Positions 7,568 through 16,886 of a stretch of DNA of 64,000 bases are shown piece by piece; position 1 is the first letter of the stretch; each line of letters begins with the position of its first letter. Under the pieces are notes generated by a model. It worked only from the letters and a program-made list of their open reading frames with translations, did no database searches and had not been told where the DNA came from. The DNA lies in NCBI GenBank assembly GCA_002339325.1, contig DDKK01000036.1:1-64000 (forward strand). Direction: 5' to 3'. The translations under genes were made by a program, and so were the position numbers. Source of the stretch: Nitrospiraceae bacterium UBA2600 (lineage in GTDB: Bacteria; Nitrospirota; Thermodesulfovibrionia; Thermodesulfovibrionales; Thermodesulfovibrionaceae).

Positions 7568-9655
7568 ATGATTGATTTTATTTTCAATCCTTCATCTATT
7601 GCAGTTATTGGTGCTTCTTCTGAAGAGAAGAAGGTAGGTTATTCTGTCTTAAAAAATTTAATGACTGGCTTCACCGGTAAGCTATATCCCGTAAATCCTG
7701 GAAGGCAGGAGATTTTATCTCTAAAATGTTATCCTTCTGTCTCAGCAATACCTGACAGAGTAGACCTTGCCGTGATAGTTATTCCCGCCAAAGCAGTAGC
7801 AGAAGCCTTAAAGGATTGTGCTCAAGCAGGTGTTAAAGGTGTAGTTGTAATTACTGCAGGCTTTAAAGAAGTAGGTGGGGAAGGTCTTTTAAGAGAGAAA
7901 GAAATTGTTGACATTATAAGAAAAGCCGGAATAAGAATGGTTGGGCCAAACTGTCTGGGAGTCATGAACACAAAAAATAGAATGAACGCCTCTTTTGCTG
8001 CTGAACTGCCTCCAGAAGGTAGAATTGCCTTTTTTTCTCAGTCTGGAGCATTAGGTGTTGCCATCATAGACTGGTCTATAGAGAACAACTTTGGTTTCTC
8101 TAAGTTTGTAAGTTTCGGGAATAAAGCGGATTTGAACGAGACAGATTTTCTTGAGTATTTTGCCCATGACCCAGAGACAGATGTAATTCTTGGATATATA
8201 GAAGATATCGTTGATGGAAAGAGATTTCTTGAAGTGGCAAACAGAGTTACGAAAATAAAACCTGTCGTATTAATTAAGTCTGGAGCAACAGAGGCTGGAG
8301 CAAGAGCTGCCTCCTCCCACACAGGAGCTTTGGCAGGTTCAGACAGGGCCTTTAGTGAAGCTTTTAGAAAAACGGGGATAATAAGAGCATCGGGAATTCA
8401 AGAGCTTTTCGATACGGCTGAGATGTTTATATCTGGTCGAGCTCCGAAAGGCAGAAGACTACTAATAGTGACTAATGCTGGAGGACCTGGCATAATTGCG
8501 GCAGATACGGCTGACAAACTTGGAATAAAATTAGACCCCATGACAAGAAGCTCTATTGAAGCAATAGTTGAAAAACTACCATCAACAGCATCACTTTACA
8601 ACCCTGTAGATATTATAGGAGATGCTACTTCTGAAAGATACAGGGTTGTTCTTGAACAGGCTTCAAAAGACCCTGCTGTGGAGGGAATTTGTGTTATTCT
8701 TACTCCTCAAGCTATGACAGATGTTGACAATATTGCAGATGTAGTAATATCCGCTGCTCAAAATACAGATAAACCTGTCTTTACCTCCTTTATAGGTGGT
8801 AAGAGAATAAAAAACGCCATATTAAAACTTAAAAAAGCAAGAATACCCTCTTTTACTGACCCCTCTGTATCAATAAATGCTTACAGCAGACTTATAAATT
8901 TTGTTGAAATGAAAAATAGAATATTTACCGAAGAAACTGCCCTTAGCATCCCTCTTGAAAATATTCAAAAAGCAGAGAGAATTATCAGTGAGTTACAGGC
9001 AAAAGGTGTTTCAGAAATAGGTGGAGAGGAAGCTATGGAGGTTCTATCCCTCTATGGATTCTCCTTCCCTGAAAGAGCTCTTGCAAAGACGCCGATGGAA
9101 GCAGTGGCCATAGCAGAGAGAATTGGTTACCCCGTTGTTATGAAAGTCTCTTCTCCTCATATTTTACATAAAACTGATGTTGGAGGAGTAAAGTTAAATC
9201 TCAACAATGAAAAAGCTGTATATAATGCTTTTTTAGAAATCACAACAAATGTCAAAAGAGTTATGCCAGATGCTTACATAGAAGGCGTCATGATATATGA
9301 AATGGTCACTGGTGGAAAAGAGGTTATACTTGGCGTAAGCTATGACCGAACCTTTGGTCACATGATAATGTTCGGATTAGGTGGAATATACGTAGAAGTT
9401 TTAAAGGATGTCTCTTTCAGAATAGTTCCTGTATCTGAAGAGGAAGCCTATGAGATGATAGGAGAGATAAAAGGTAGTAGAATCCTTGACGGAGTAAGAG
9501 GTGAAAAACCTTACGACAAAAAGGATATCGTAAATTGCATTAGGCGATTATCTAAAATCGTGCAAGATATACCTTTAATTAAAGAGGTGGACATCAATCC
9601 ATATCTCGTTATGAACAATGGTGGAATAGGACTGGATGCAAGAATAATAATTTAG
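7568..9655 (+). CDS. Acetate/acyl-CoA ligase (ADP-forming), alpha-beta fusion
   Basis: 695 residues. An N-terminal CoA-binding Rossmann domain (VIGASSEEKKVGYSV, about 1-130) is followed by two ligase-CoA domains (about 150-450) with the phospho-histidine loop SSHTGALAGSD, and a C-terminal ATP-grasp domain (about 475-695). This order is the fused form of NDP-forming acyl-CoA synthetase, which converts acyl-CoA, ADP and phosphate to acid, CoA and ATP. There is no GNAT acetyltransferase domain. It heads a plus-strand operon whose second gene is phosphotransacetylase-related. The acyl substrate cannot be told from sequence. Confidence 0.88.
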   Translation: MIDFIFNPSSIAVIGASSEEKKVGYSVLKNLMTGFTGKLYPVNPGRQEILSLKCYPSVSAIPDRVDLAVIVIPAKAVAEALKDCAQAGVKGVVVITAGFKEVGGEGLLREKEIVDIIRKAGIRMVGPNCLGVMNTKNRMNASFAAELPPEGRIAFFSQSGALGVAIIDWSIENNFGFSKFVSFGNKADLNETDFLEYFAHDPETDVILGYIEDIVDGKRFLEVANRVTKIKPVVLIKSGATEAGARAASSHTGALAGSDRAFSEAFRKTGIIRASGIQELFDTAEMFISGRAPKGRRLLIVTNAGGPGIIAADTADKLGIKLDPMTRSSIEAIVEKLPSTASLYNPVDIIGDATSERYRVVLEQASKDPAVEGICVILTPQAMTDVDNIADVVISAAQNTDKPVFTSFIGGKRIKNAILKLKKARIPSFTDPSVSINAYSRLINFVEMKNRIFTEETALSIPLENIQKAERIISELQAKGVSEIGGEEAMEVLSLYGFSFPERALAKTPMEAVAIAERIGYPVVMKVSSPHILHKTDVGGVKLNLNNEKAVYNAFLEITTNVKRVMPDAYIEGVMIYEMVTGGKEVILGVSYDRTFGHMIMFGLGGIYVEVLKDVSFRIVPVSEEEAYEMIGEIKGSRILDGVRGEKPYDKKDIVNCIRRLSKIVQDIPLIKEVDINPYLVMNNGGIGLDARIII

Positions 9656-9676
9656 GAATTTTAGGGAGGCTTTAAA

Positions 9677-10744
9677 ATGATACCAATTTTTATATTGTCA
9701 AACAGAGCATTCACTGGTAAGAACTTTTTTGCTCTTGGCTTAGCTTTAACTCTAAAAGAAAGGGGCTATAAGATAGGCTATATAAGACCTCTCGGACGAA
9801 TTCCCTTCAAGAAAGGAGAAGAGATATTTGATGAGGAAGCTGTTTTTATAAAAGAAATCCTTGGATTAGAGGAACCTTTAAGTATAATCTCTCCCTTTGT
9901 CTTCACCTATGATACGCAATACAGGCTTCTTGAGGGTTCTGATTTAAAAGTTAAAGAAAAAGTTATTAATTCCTTTGGCAACCTGAACAATAAAGATTTT
10001 GTGATTGTCGTTGGTCCGAATAATATATTTGAAGGATTTACCCTTGGTATTGATGCCATAAGTCTTGTAAACGAAACGAATGGAAAGGTCATTGCTATAC
10101 AACACTGGGATAGTGAACTTGCAATGGATGACATCTTTGGCATCAGACAGTTAACAAAGGATAAATTCATAGGTGCCGTCATAAACAAAATTCCTCCAGA
10201 ACAGTTTCACCATGTAAAAGAAAAAGTAATGCCCTTCATTGAGGGAAAAGGTATCAGAGTGCTTGGGGCTTTTAAAAAAGATAAGTTTCTTGAAGCCGTT
10301 ACAGTAAGAAGACTTATGGAAGCCATAAATGGAGGTCTTGTTTGCTGCGAAGACAAACTTGATGAATTTGTTGAAAATCTATCAATTGGTGCAATGGATA
10401 CTGAAACCGCCCTTTCCTATTTTCTCAGAATTCCAAATAAAGCTGTGATAACGGGAATACACAGAACAGACATTCAGATAGTGGCAATGGAGACATCTAC
10501 CAAATGTCTAATTCTTACAGGCGGTATGCATGTTAATGAGACAGTAACAGGGATTGCCAAGGCAAAGGGAATTCCTATAATAGTGACAGCTCTTGATACC
10601 TTCTCTGCTGTGGATAGAATGGAAAAGCTCATGGGCAAGGCAGTTATAAGAGAAAAGGAAAAAACATTAAAGGCAAAAGAAGTAGTAAGCTCTGACTTTG
10701 ACTTGGAGGAATTTTTAAGAAGGACAAAAAATGACAGAAATTGA
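9677..10744 (+). CDS. Phosphotransacetylase N-domain-like protein (AAA_26 + DRTGG)
   Basis: 355 residues resembling the regulatory N-terminal part of long bacterial phosphate acetyltransferases. A dethiobiotin-synthetase-like P-loop region (about 1-200, beginning PIFILSNRAFTGKNFFA) is followed by a DRTGG domain (about 215-330; CLILTGGMHVNETV). The catalytic Pta domain is absent. A clear Shine-Dalgarno (GGGAGGC) precedes the ATG, 21 bases after the acyl-CoA synthetase stop. A regulatory or ligand-sensing role beside that enzyme is an inference. It overlaps argB by 14 bases. Confidence 0.75.
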   Translation: MIPIFILSNRAFTGKNFFALGLALTLKERGYKIGYIRPLGRIPFKKGEEIFDEEAVFIKEILGLEEPLSIISPFVFTYDTQYRLLEGSDLKVKEKVINSFGNLNNKDFVIVVGPNNIFEGFTLGIDAISLVNETNGKVIAIQHWDSELAMDDIFGIRQLTKDKFIGAVINKIPPEQFHHVKEKVMPFIEGKGIRVLGAFKKDKFLEAVTVRRLMEAINGGLVCCEDKLDEFVENLSIGAMDTETALSYFLRIPNKAVITGIHRTDIQIVAMETSTKCLILTGGMHVNETVTGIAKAKGIPIIVTALDTFSAVDRMEKLMGKAVIREKEKTLKAKEVVSSDFDLEEFLRRTKNDRN

Positions 10745-11606
10745 AAAAATTCTTCTTGATAAAGCCAATATTCTTGTTGAAGCCCTTCCATACATAAGAA
10801 AGTTCTACGGCAAGATATTTGTAATCAAATATGGTGGTGCTGCCCAAAAGGAACTTCCTCTCAAAGACGCTTTTGCCAAGGATATTGTCTTATTAAATTT
10901 CATAGGAATTAAACCAATTGTGGTTCACGGTGGAGGGCCAAAGATAACAGAAACAATGAAAAGACTTGGTAAAGAACCACATTTTATAAACGGCCATAGA
11001 GTAACTGACAGGGAAACTATGGAAGTAGTTGAAATGGTTCTGGGAGGAATAATAAACAAAGAGATTGTTCAGTTAATTAATGCTCACGGTGGTAAAGCTG
11101 TTGGTTTAACTGGAAAAGATGGAAATCTTTTACGAACAACGAAAAAAACAATGAAAATAAAAGAACAGGAGACAGACCTTGGATTCGTGGGAGAGATAGA
11201 GCAAGTTTCAACAGATATATTGGAAACTTTACAGAGAGACAGCTTTATTCCCGTAGTTGCTCCAATAGGTTTTGATAAAAATGGCAACAGTTATAACATA
11301 AATGCTGATACTGTTGCATCAAGTATTGCCGTTGCCGTAGGAGCGGAAAAGTTAATTCTTCTAACTGATGTAAAAGGTATATCCGATGAAACGGGAAATC
11401 ACATACCAACTCTGAAAGTAGAAGAAGCTCTAAAACTAATAGGCGAAAATATAATATCTGGCGGTATGATTCCCAAAGTCCATGCTTGCTTAAATGCTTT
11501 AACAGGTGGAGTAAGAAAAACGCACATAATTGATGGTAGAATCCCCCACAGCCTTATTCTTGAAATTTTCACAAAGAAAGGAATAGGCACAGAGATTGTC
11601 CTTTAA
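10731..11606 (+). CDS. argB: Acetylglutamate kinase
   Basis: Phosphorylates N-acetylglutamate in arginine synthesis. The 291 residues carry the amino-acid-kinase signatures: KYGGAA near the N-terminus, VVHGGGPKI, GLTGKDGNL and MIPKVHACL. The N-terminal helix (KANILVEALPYIRKF) is typical of the arginine-sensitive hexameric type, which suggests feedback inhibition. It starts within the end of the DRTGG gene and its stop shares a base with the rsmE start. No other arg gene is in the window. Confidence 0.95.
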   Translation: MTEIEKILLDKANILVEALPYIRKFYGKIFVIKYGGAAQKELPLKDAFAKDIVLLNFIGIKPIVVHGGGPKITETMKRLGKEPHFINGHRVTDRETMEVVEMVLGGIINKEIVQLINAHGGKAVGLTGKDGNLLRTTKKTMKIKEQETDLGFVGEIEQVSTDILETLQRDSFIPVVAPIGFDKNGNSYNINADTVASSIAVAVGAEKLILLTDVKGISDETGNHIPTLKVEEALKLIGENIISGGMIPKVHACLNALTGGVRKTHIIDGRIPHSLILEIFTKKGIGTEIVL

Positions 11607-12328
11607 TGTCCTCCGTTAGATTATTAATTCAGTATGCTCCTCTAAACATAGGCAGTGTATTAAAACTATCACGGGAGGACTCCAAATATTTATTCAATGT
11701 TTTGAGAATGAAGAATGGAGAATTAATTGAGGTAACCGATGGAAAAGGTAGTTCTTTCCTTGCAGAGCTTGTTAACATTCAACATTTAAAAATACTTGAA
11801 AAAGTTCAATCTTTATCGGAAAACTCCTTTTCATTATTTTTATGTCAAGCTTTACTGAAAGGAGACAAGATGGATATGGTCGTGCAAAAAGCTACCGAGT
11901 TGGGTGTAAGAAAAATAATCCCTTTTTTTAGTGAAAGGTCTATTTTGAAGGATACACGTAAAGTAGACAGATGGCAAAAAATTGCAAAAGAAGCAACAGA
12001 ACAGTCTGGAAGAAGTTTAATACCAGAGATAAGCAAGGTTCAGTCTTATAAAAATCTAATAGAAAACACAGAAAATGGAATTGTTTTTTGGGAAGGTAGT
12101 AAGGAAAATTTTATAAACATTTTCAATTATATTGATATTAGTAGCTCCCTATCCTTATTCATCGGACCAGAGGGAGGTTTCACAAAGGAGGAGATTAAAA
12201 TAGCTGAGGATAAAGGATTAAAAATAGCCTCTTTAGGTAAGAGAATCCTAAGGGCTGAGACTTCAGCTATTGCTGCCTTAGCTATTGTTAATTTCTTAAT
12301 GGAGAATTATGCTATAATTAAAAAATGA
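11606..12328 (+). CDS. rsmE: 16S rRNA m3U1498 methyltransferase
   Basis: A SPOUT-class methyltransferase of 240 residues. It has an N-terminal PUA-like part, then the knot motifs FIGPEGGFTKEEI and SLGKRILRAETSAIAAL near the C-terminus that bind S-adenosylmethionine. In the family it methylates U1498 of 16S rRNA in the assembled 30S subunit. It is tightly packed between argB (1-base overlap) and rsfS (4-base overlap). Confidence 0.93.
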   Translation: MSSVRLLIQYAPLNIGSVLKLSREDSKYLFNVLRMKNGELIEVTDGKGSSFLAELVNIQHLKILEKVQSLSENSFSLFLCQALLKGDKMDMVVQKATELGVRKIIPFFSERSILKDTRKVDRWQKIAKEATEQSGRSLIPEISKVQSYKNLIENTENGIVFWEGSKENFINIFNYIDISSSLSLFIGPEGGFTKEEIKIAEDKGLKIASLGKRILRAETSAIAALAIVNFLMENYAIIKK

Positions 12329-12690
12329 CAGCGAAGGAAAAGGCTTTAAGAATCGCCAGATTACTTGATGAAAAAAAAGCCACTGATATAAAAATTCTCG
12401 AACTCAAAGACCTTACCATAATAACTGACTACTTTGTTATATGTTCTGGTGAAAGCACGACCCAGGTAAAAGCCCTTTCGGAACATGTTGAACAAAAAAT
12501 GGAAGAAGAAGGTATCAGACCTCTTGGTATAGAGGGTTACATATATGCACACTGGGTTTTATTAGATTATGGAGATGTAATTGTTCACATATTTTTAGAC
12601 GAGCAGCGTTATTATTATGACCTTGAAAGATTATGGCTTGATGCACCTCGAGTTTCTTATTTAGAGTTTTCCGAAGCAAAAATGAAATAA
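12325..12690 (+). CDS. rsfS: Ribosomal silencing factor RsfS
   Basis: 121 residues of the Iojap/RsfS family, seen in LTIITDYFVICSGESTTQVKAL, DYGDVIVHIF and the C-terminal YYYDLERLW. RsfS binds ribosomal protein L14 and blocks 30S-50S joining when nutrients are short. In many genomes it lies beside nadD; here nadD is some 31 kb away, and rsfS is coupled to rsmE by an ATGA overlap. Confidence 0.93.
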   Translation: MTAKEKALRIARLLDEKKATDIKILELKDLTIITDYFVICSGESTTQVKALSEHVEQKMEEEGIRPLGIEGYIYAHWVLLDYGDVIVHIFLDEQRYYYDLERLWLDAPRVSYLEFSEAKMK

Positions 12691-12743
12691 ATTCTAACTC
12701 TTCTCCTTCAGAAAAAGTATACCCTTTTCAAAATTTTTTATGT

Positions 12744-12749
12744 TATAAT
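12744..12749 (+). promoter_or_regulatory. Consensus -10 box before the outer-membrane barrel gene
   Basis: A perfect TATAAT preceded by TGT lies 29 bases before the ATG at 12778. No convincing -35 hexamer is seen at 16-18 bases, so either the promoter is weak or activator-assisted, or the match is chance in A/T-rich DNA. Confidence 0.3.
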
Positions 12750-12777
12750 TTTGCACTCATTTTTTAGGAGGGGTGTT

Positions 12778-14193
12778 ATGAAAAGGAGAATTTTACGAGG
12801 AGTTTTGATTTTTCTTGTTTTACTCAGTTTTTCTTCGGAAATTTATGCTATTGAAAATGAAGTGGGTGCTTCATTTAGGTTAAGGCAGGAAATCTGGGAC
12901 AATGTGGTTTCTCTTGGAACAGCCAGAGATGCACAGCCTGACAGGAATTTTTTTAGATTTAGAGTTCAACTGTGGGACAATCTAAAGTTTAATAATAACT
13001 TAGGAGCATATCTTAGAATTACGACAGAACCTAAGTATTTTTCTGGCCCTTACAGGTTACCACTTGATTACAATGGTAAGGAATTCACAAATAGAAAAAG
13101 ATTTGACCAAGACGAAATAGTAATTGACAATCTCTACATTGACATCAAAAAACCCTTTGATTTGCCATTAAATTTCCGCTTTGGAAGACAAGATTTTCTT
13201 GGTAAAGACATGTACGGTGAGGGTTTTTTAATTCTTGATGGTACACCCGGAGATGGTTCAAGAACTTTCTATTTCAACGCTTTGAAAGCCTCAGTATTAA
13301 TAGCTGAAGGGCACTCTGTGGACATTGTGTACGTATCAGACCCTAAGACAGACCAGTATTTACCAAGCATACATCCAGCCTATTATGACAGAGAAGACCG
13401 TGGGCGACTCTATATAGACCATAAAAAAAGACTTACTGCTTCTAATGAGAGAGGGTTTTGGATTTACGGAAGACACAAAATTGTGGAATGGCTAAATTTA
13501 GAGCCCTATTATATTTACAAGAAAGAAAAAGAATATATAGGCATTGCTGAAAAATATATAAACACTTTTGGTATGAGAGCAGTCTTTAAAATAAGCGATT
13601 TCTCTCTGCGAGGCGAGCTTGCAAAACAAACAGGAAAGGATGAGACAAATGATAAAAAAATCAGAGGACTTGGAGGATATATTTTTGCAGGATATGACTT
13701 TAAAAACTGTCCTTTAACACCAACTCTTGAGGCTGGTTATGTTTATTTGTCAGGTGATAATCAAGAAACCAAAAACAAAGACGAAGGTTTCAATCCTCTA
13801 TTCTCAAGAGCTCCCCAGTGGAATGAACTATTGATATACACTTTAGTTCCTGAGACATCTGGAAACGGTGGCCCAATTCCAGGCTACTGGACAAATATAA
13901 AGGCAATTGTAACAAAGCTCAAATTAAATCCCCTAAAAGACTTCGGTATTACCCTCTCATACCAACATTTCTGGGCTGATGAGAGAACAAATATTACCAA
14001 AGGTACATATAAAGATATGTTTTCAAATAACGGTAAAAACAGGGGAGACCTGTGGGCAATTATTGGAAATTACAAGTTCAACAAAAATCTTGATGGAATG
14101 CTTCAGATTGAATACTTTGAGCCTGGAAATTTTTACTCGGACAAAACCAAAAGTGCTGCTTTTATAAGATGGCAACTTCAGTATAGGCTGTAA
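12778..14193 (+). CDS. Outer-membrane beta-barrel protein (alginate-export/porin-like)
   Basis: 471 residues with a typical Sec signal peptide (KRR, then a hydrophobic core, cleavage likely after EIYA near residue 24). The mature chain alternates short aromatic-rich strands with polar loops: FRLRQEIWDN near the mature start, FRFGRQDFLG, and a final strand AAFIRWQLQYRL. The pattern resembles the alginate_exp family of barrels found in sulfate reducers and Nitrospirota; the substrate is unknown. The ATG at 12778 follows AGGAGGGG, so it is preferred over an in-frame TTG at 12751. Confidence 0.75.
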   Translation: MKRRILRGVLIFLVLLSFSSEIYAIENEVGASFRLRQEIWDNVVSLGTARDAQPDRNFFRFRVQLWDNLKFNNNLGAYLRITTEPKYFSGPYRLPLDYNGKEFTNRKRFDQDEIVIDNLYIDIKKPFDLPLNFRFGRQDFLGKDMYGEGFLILDGTPGDGSRTFYFNALKASVLIAEGHSVDIVYVSDPKTDQYLPSIHPAYYDREDRGRLYIDHKKRLTASNERGFWIYGRHKIVEWLNLEPYYIYKKEKEYIGIAEKYINTFGMRAVFKISDFSLRGELAKQTGKDETNDKKIRGLGGYIFAGYDFKNCPLTPTLEAGYVYLSGDNQETKNKDEGFNPLFSRAPQWNELLIYTLVPETSGNGGPIPGYWTNIKAIVTKLKLNPLKDFGITLSYQHFWADERTNITKGTYKDMFSNNGKNRGDLWAIIGNYKFNKNLDGMLQIEYFEPGNFYSDKTKSAAFIRWQLQYRL

Positions 14194-14212
14194 TCAGTAC
14201 AAAATTTAGAAA

Positions 14213-14234
14213 GGAGGGATGAAGCCATCCCTCC
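14213..14234. terminator. Hairpin between convergent genes
   Basis: GGAGGGATG (14213-14221) and CATCCCTCC (14226-14234) form a perfect 9-bp stem with a 4-base loop. It lies between the barrel gene stop and the DUF2400 gene stop. It has no T-tract on either strand, so it may block RNA decay or terminate weakly. Confidence 0.55.
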
Positions 14235-14241
14235 GTCAAAA

Positions 14242-15048
14242 TCATATTAAATAATTTATGTCACTATGGCACAAAACAAAATCATATTTTAATGGGTCTT
14301 CGGGCTCAATTTGCCTTAGGTATTCGGTAATCTCTATTGCTGCCTTTAAATTCTGACTGTTTCTGTCTGTAAAACCCCATCTCTTTGAAACCCTCCATAT
14401 ATGCACATCAAGAGGTATTATAAGTTCAGCTGGCTTAATTATCTTCCATATTCCGAAATCGACATCTCTATTTCTCACCATCCATCTTAAGAAAAGATTA
14501 ATTCTTTTGCATGGACTTCCTTTTGCCGGATGGGGTAAGAAATGTAAAAGCCCCTTAGTTTTTATATCTCTGCCATAAATTGGCGTTAAGTCTACTTTTA
14601 AAGCGATATTTATAAAATTTGTAATTTTAGAGACTGTCTCAGGATATTTTCTGTTAAATTGGCCATTAAAATTGGCAATATTAAAATAATACTCCAGTGA
14701 ATTTGACGGTGAATTTCTAAGCATCATTTTAAGGATAAACATATAAGCAACAATATCATAGACAGAGCTAAACCTGTATTTTATTGTTAATTTCTTTATT
14801 AGATTTTTAGGCTTAAACTCTAAGATAAAATCGGAGGGATTACTTCCCATTATACCGAATAGCTTCTCCAGAAAATTGCAAAAACAATTAATATTTCCGT
14901 AAGCAAATGAAGAGGATAGGATGGCTGAAATTTCGATATCAAGGGGATATGAGAATTTTTTGGGAAACTTTATAGGGTCATTCTGTAAAGCTCGTCCAAA
15001 ATCAAAGGAGTTATATAATCTTTCTAAACTCTCTCTTATCTTTTCCAT
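14242..15048 (-). CDS. TIGR02757/DUF2400 family protein
   Basis: 268 residues. Family marks are the N-terminal Asp-Pro stretch (LQNDPIKFP), DIEISAILSSSFAYG, GSPCKRINLFLRWMVRN, VDFGIWK and IIPLDVHIWRVSKRWGFT. This is a helical family of unknown function that resembles HhH-GPD DNA glycosylases in its C-terminal half. Whether it acts on DNA is not shown. It stands alone on the minus strand, convergent with the barrel gene and divergent from the leuC-type gene. Confidence 0.75.
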   Translation of the reverse strand: MEKIRESLERLYNSFDFGRALQNDPIKFPKKFSYPLDIEISAILSSSFAYGNINCFCNFLEKLFGIMGSNPSDFILEFKPKNLIKKLTIKYRFSSVYDIVAYMFILKMMLRNSPSNSLEYYFNIANFNGQFNRKYPETVSKITNFINIALKVDLTPIYGRDIKTKGLLHFLPHPAKGSPCKRINLFLRWMVRNRDVDFGIWKIIKPAELIIPLDVHIWRVSKRWGFTDRNSQNLKAAIEITEYLRQIEPEDPLKYDFVLCHSDINYLI

Positions 15049-15155
15049 CCTATATTTTTGATAATTTCTAATTCTTTATGCAATAATAAATTTTTAAACT
15101 ATCAACTCTTTAAAATTTAAAACGCGATGATTTTTAAATAAAAAAGGAGGAAGCC

Positions 15156-16421
15156 ATGGGAATGACAATAGCTGAAAAAATTCTTGCTGAACATGCAGGT
15201 AAAAAGGAAGTAAGCCCAGGAGAGATAATAAATGCAAAAGTAGATATTGTTTTGGCAAATGATATTACTGCTCCTATTGCAATAAAGGAGTTTGAAAAAA
15301 TTGGAGTAAAAGAAGTTTTTGACAGAAATCGTATAGCCCTTGTTCCTGACCATTTCACTCCGCAAAAAGACATAAAGGCAGCGGAACAATGCAAGATGTT
15401 AAAAGATTTTGCCCGGAAATATGAGATAACCAACTACTTTGAAATTGGTCGAGTTGGCATTGAACATGCTCTTTTGCCAGAGGAAGGCATTGTGTTGCCA
15501 GGAGACCTGGTTATTGGTGCAGACAGCCATACATGTACCTACGGTGCTTTGGGGGCTTTTGCAACAGGCGTTGGCTCAACGGATGCGGCAATTGCAATGG
15601 CAACAGGTGAATGCTGGTTTAAAGTTCCCGAGTCAATGAAATTTATATACTACGGAAAGCTAAAAAAATGGGTTGGTGGTAAAGATTTAATACTGTATAC
15701 CATTGGAGATATAGGTGTTGATGGAGCTTCTTACATGGCAATGGAGTTTACAGGTGAGGCAATTGACAGTATGCCAATGAGCGGAAGATTCAGTATGTGC
15801 AACATGGCAATTGAAGCTGGTGCAAAGACAGGCATAATTGTGCCAGATAAAATTACAGAGGATTACGTAAGGCAAAGGGCTAAAAGGCCTTATAAAATCT
15901 TTACTTCCGATTTAGATGCTAAATATTACGAAATAAGAGAATACGACTGTTCAAAAATTCCTCCTGTTGTGGCCTGTCCTCATCTCCCATCAAATGTAAA
16001 GCCCGCTGAAGAGCTGACAAACATAAAGATTGACCAAGTGGTTATTGGTTCGTGCACAAACGGAAGGCTTGAAGACCTAAGAGAAGCTGCTGAGGTGCTT
16101 AAAGGTAGAAAAGTCCATTCTGAAGTTAGAATGATAGTAATCCCAGCTACTCAAAAAATATACATGGAAGCTTTAAAGGAAGGTTTGATTGAAATATTTA
16201 TAGAAGCGCAGGCAGTTGTATCTCCTCCCACATGTGGTCCTTGCCTTGGAGGACATATGGGAATTCTCGCAAAGGGAGAAAGAGCAATAGCTACAACTAA
16301 TAGAAACTTTGTAGGTAGAATGGGTCATCCTGAAAGTGAAGTTTATCTGAGTAATCCAGCCGTTGCTGCAGCAAGTGGAGTGCTTGGCAGAATAGGAACG
16401 CCGGAAGAGTTAGGTTTGTAA
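15156..16421 (+). CDS. leuC: 3-isopropylmalate dehydratase large subunit (LeuC/HacA type)
   Basis: 421 residues, the length of the short, archaeal-style large subunit of isopropylmalate/homoaconitase enzymes. The substrate loop [14 protein letters not shown] and the three [4Fe-4S] cysteines in GSCTNGR and CGPCLGG are present. A strong Shine-Dalgarno (AAAGGAGGA) precedes the ATG. No small subunit (leuD) follows, because the next gene is convergent. With cimA in the same window the complex may also isomerise citramalate for isoleucine synthesis; substrate choice is an inference. The 3' end overlaps ybeY by 12 bases. Confidence 0.9.
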   Translation: MGMTIAEKILAEHAGKKEVSPGEIINAKVDIVLANDITAPIAIKEFEKIGVKEVFDRNRIALVPDHFTPQKDIKAAEQCKMLKDFARKYEITNYFEIGRVGIEHALLPEEGIVLPGDLVIGADSHTCTYGALGAFATGVGSTDAAIAMATGECWFKVPESMKFIYYGKLKKWVGGKDLILYTIGDIGVDGASYMAMEFTGEAIDSMPMSGRFSMCNMAIEAGAKTGIIVPDKITEDYVRQRAKRPYKIFTSDLDAKYYEIREYDCSKIPPVVACPHLPSNVKPAEELTNIKIDQVVIGSCTNGRLEDLREAAEVLKGRKVHSEVRMIVIPATQKIYMEALKEGLIEIFIEAQAVVSPPTCGPCLGGHMGILAKGERAIATTNRNFVGRMGHPESEVYLSNPAVAAASGVLGRIGTPEELGL

Positions 16422-16886
16422 ATTTTTTAGAATATTTTTTTCAATTTTAAACATTTCTCTTGCTTGGCTTTTTGAACCTTCGTGGTCGTAGCCAAGCAGA
16501 TGAAGTATACCATGAACAAGGAGTCTTTGCATCTCCTCCCAAAAAGTTGCTCCGTATTGCTTAGACTGTAGTAATGCTTTCTCTGGACAAATTAAGAGTT
16601 CTCCTAAATATACTTCTTCCATTAGAAAATGATTTTCTAAATAAGGGAAAGAGAGAACATCGGTGATATATTTTTTACCTCTGTATCTATAATTAATTTC
16701 TCTCATTCTTTTTCCTCCAATTAAAACAACTGATACTATAATCTTTTTACTCAGTATAGCCTTGTTTCTCTCTGTTATTGTGGTATTTCCCAAAAGTTGA
16801 ATTATTTTTTTTGCTGTTGTGGTCAATCTTCTCTTTGAGATTTTTATTTTTCTCTGCCTGTTTGTTAATTCTATCTCTATCTTCAA
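16410..16886 (-). CDS. ybeY: rRNA maturation endoribonuclease YbeY
   Basis: 158 residues containing the family zinc site [13 protein letters not shown]. YbeY takes part in 16S rRNA 3'-end maturation and ribosome quality control. It is the last gene of the 18-gene minus-strand block and starts within the final codons of the HD-domain gene (4-base overlap). The order phoH - HD hydrolase - ybeY is common among bacteria. Confidence 0.92.
   Translation of the reverse strand: MKIEIELTNRQRKIKISKRRLTTTAKKIIQLLGNTTITERNKAILSKKIIVSVVLIGGKRMREINYRYRGKKYITDVLSFPYLENHFLMEEVYLGELLICPEKALLQSKQYGATFWEEMQRLLVHGILHLLGYDHEGSKSQAREMFKIEKNILKNLQT

Noticed and set aside
12751..12777. TTG at 12751 as start of the outer-membrane barrel gene
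   Set aside because: It adds residues before the signal peptide, and AGGAGGGG lies between it and the better ATG at 12778.
15100..15155. Leader peptide for leucine attenuation before leuC
   Set aside because: The only short ORF encodes a four-residue peptide without leucine, and no terminator hairpin is seen.
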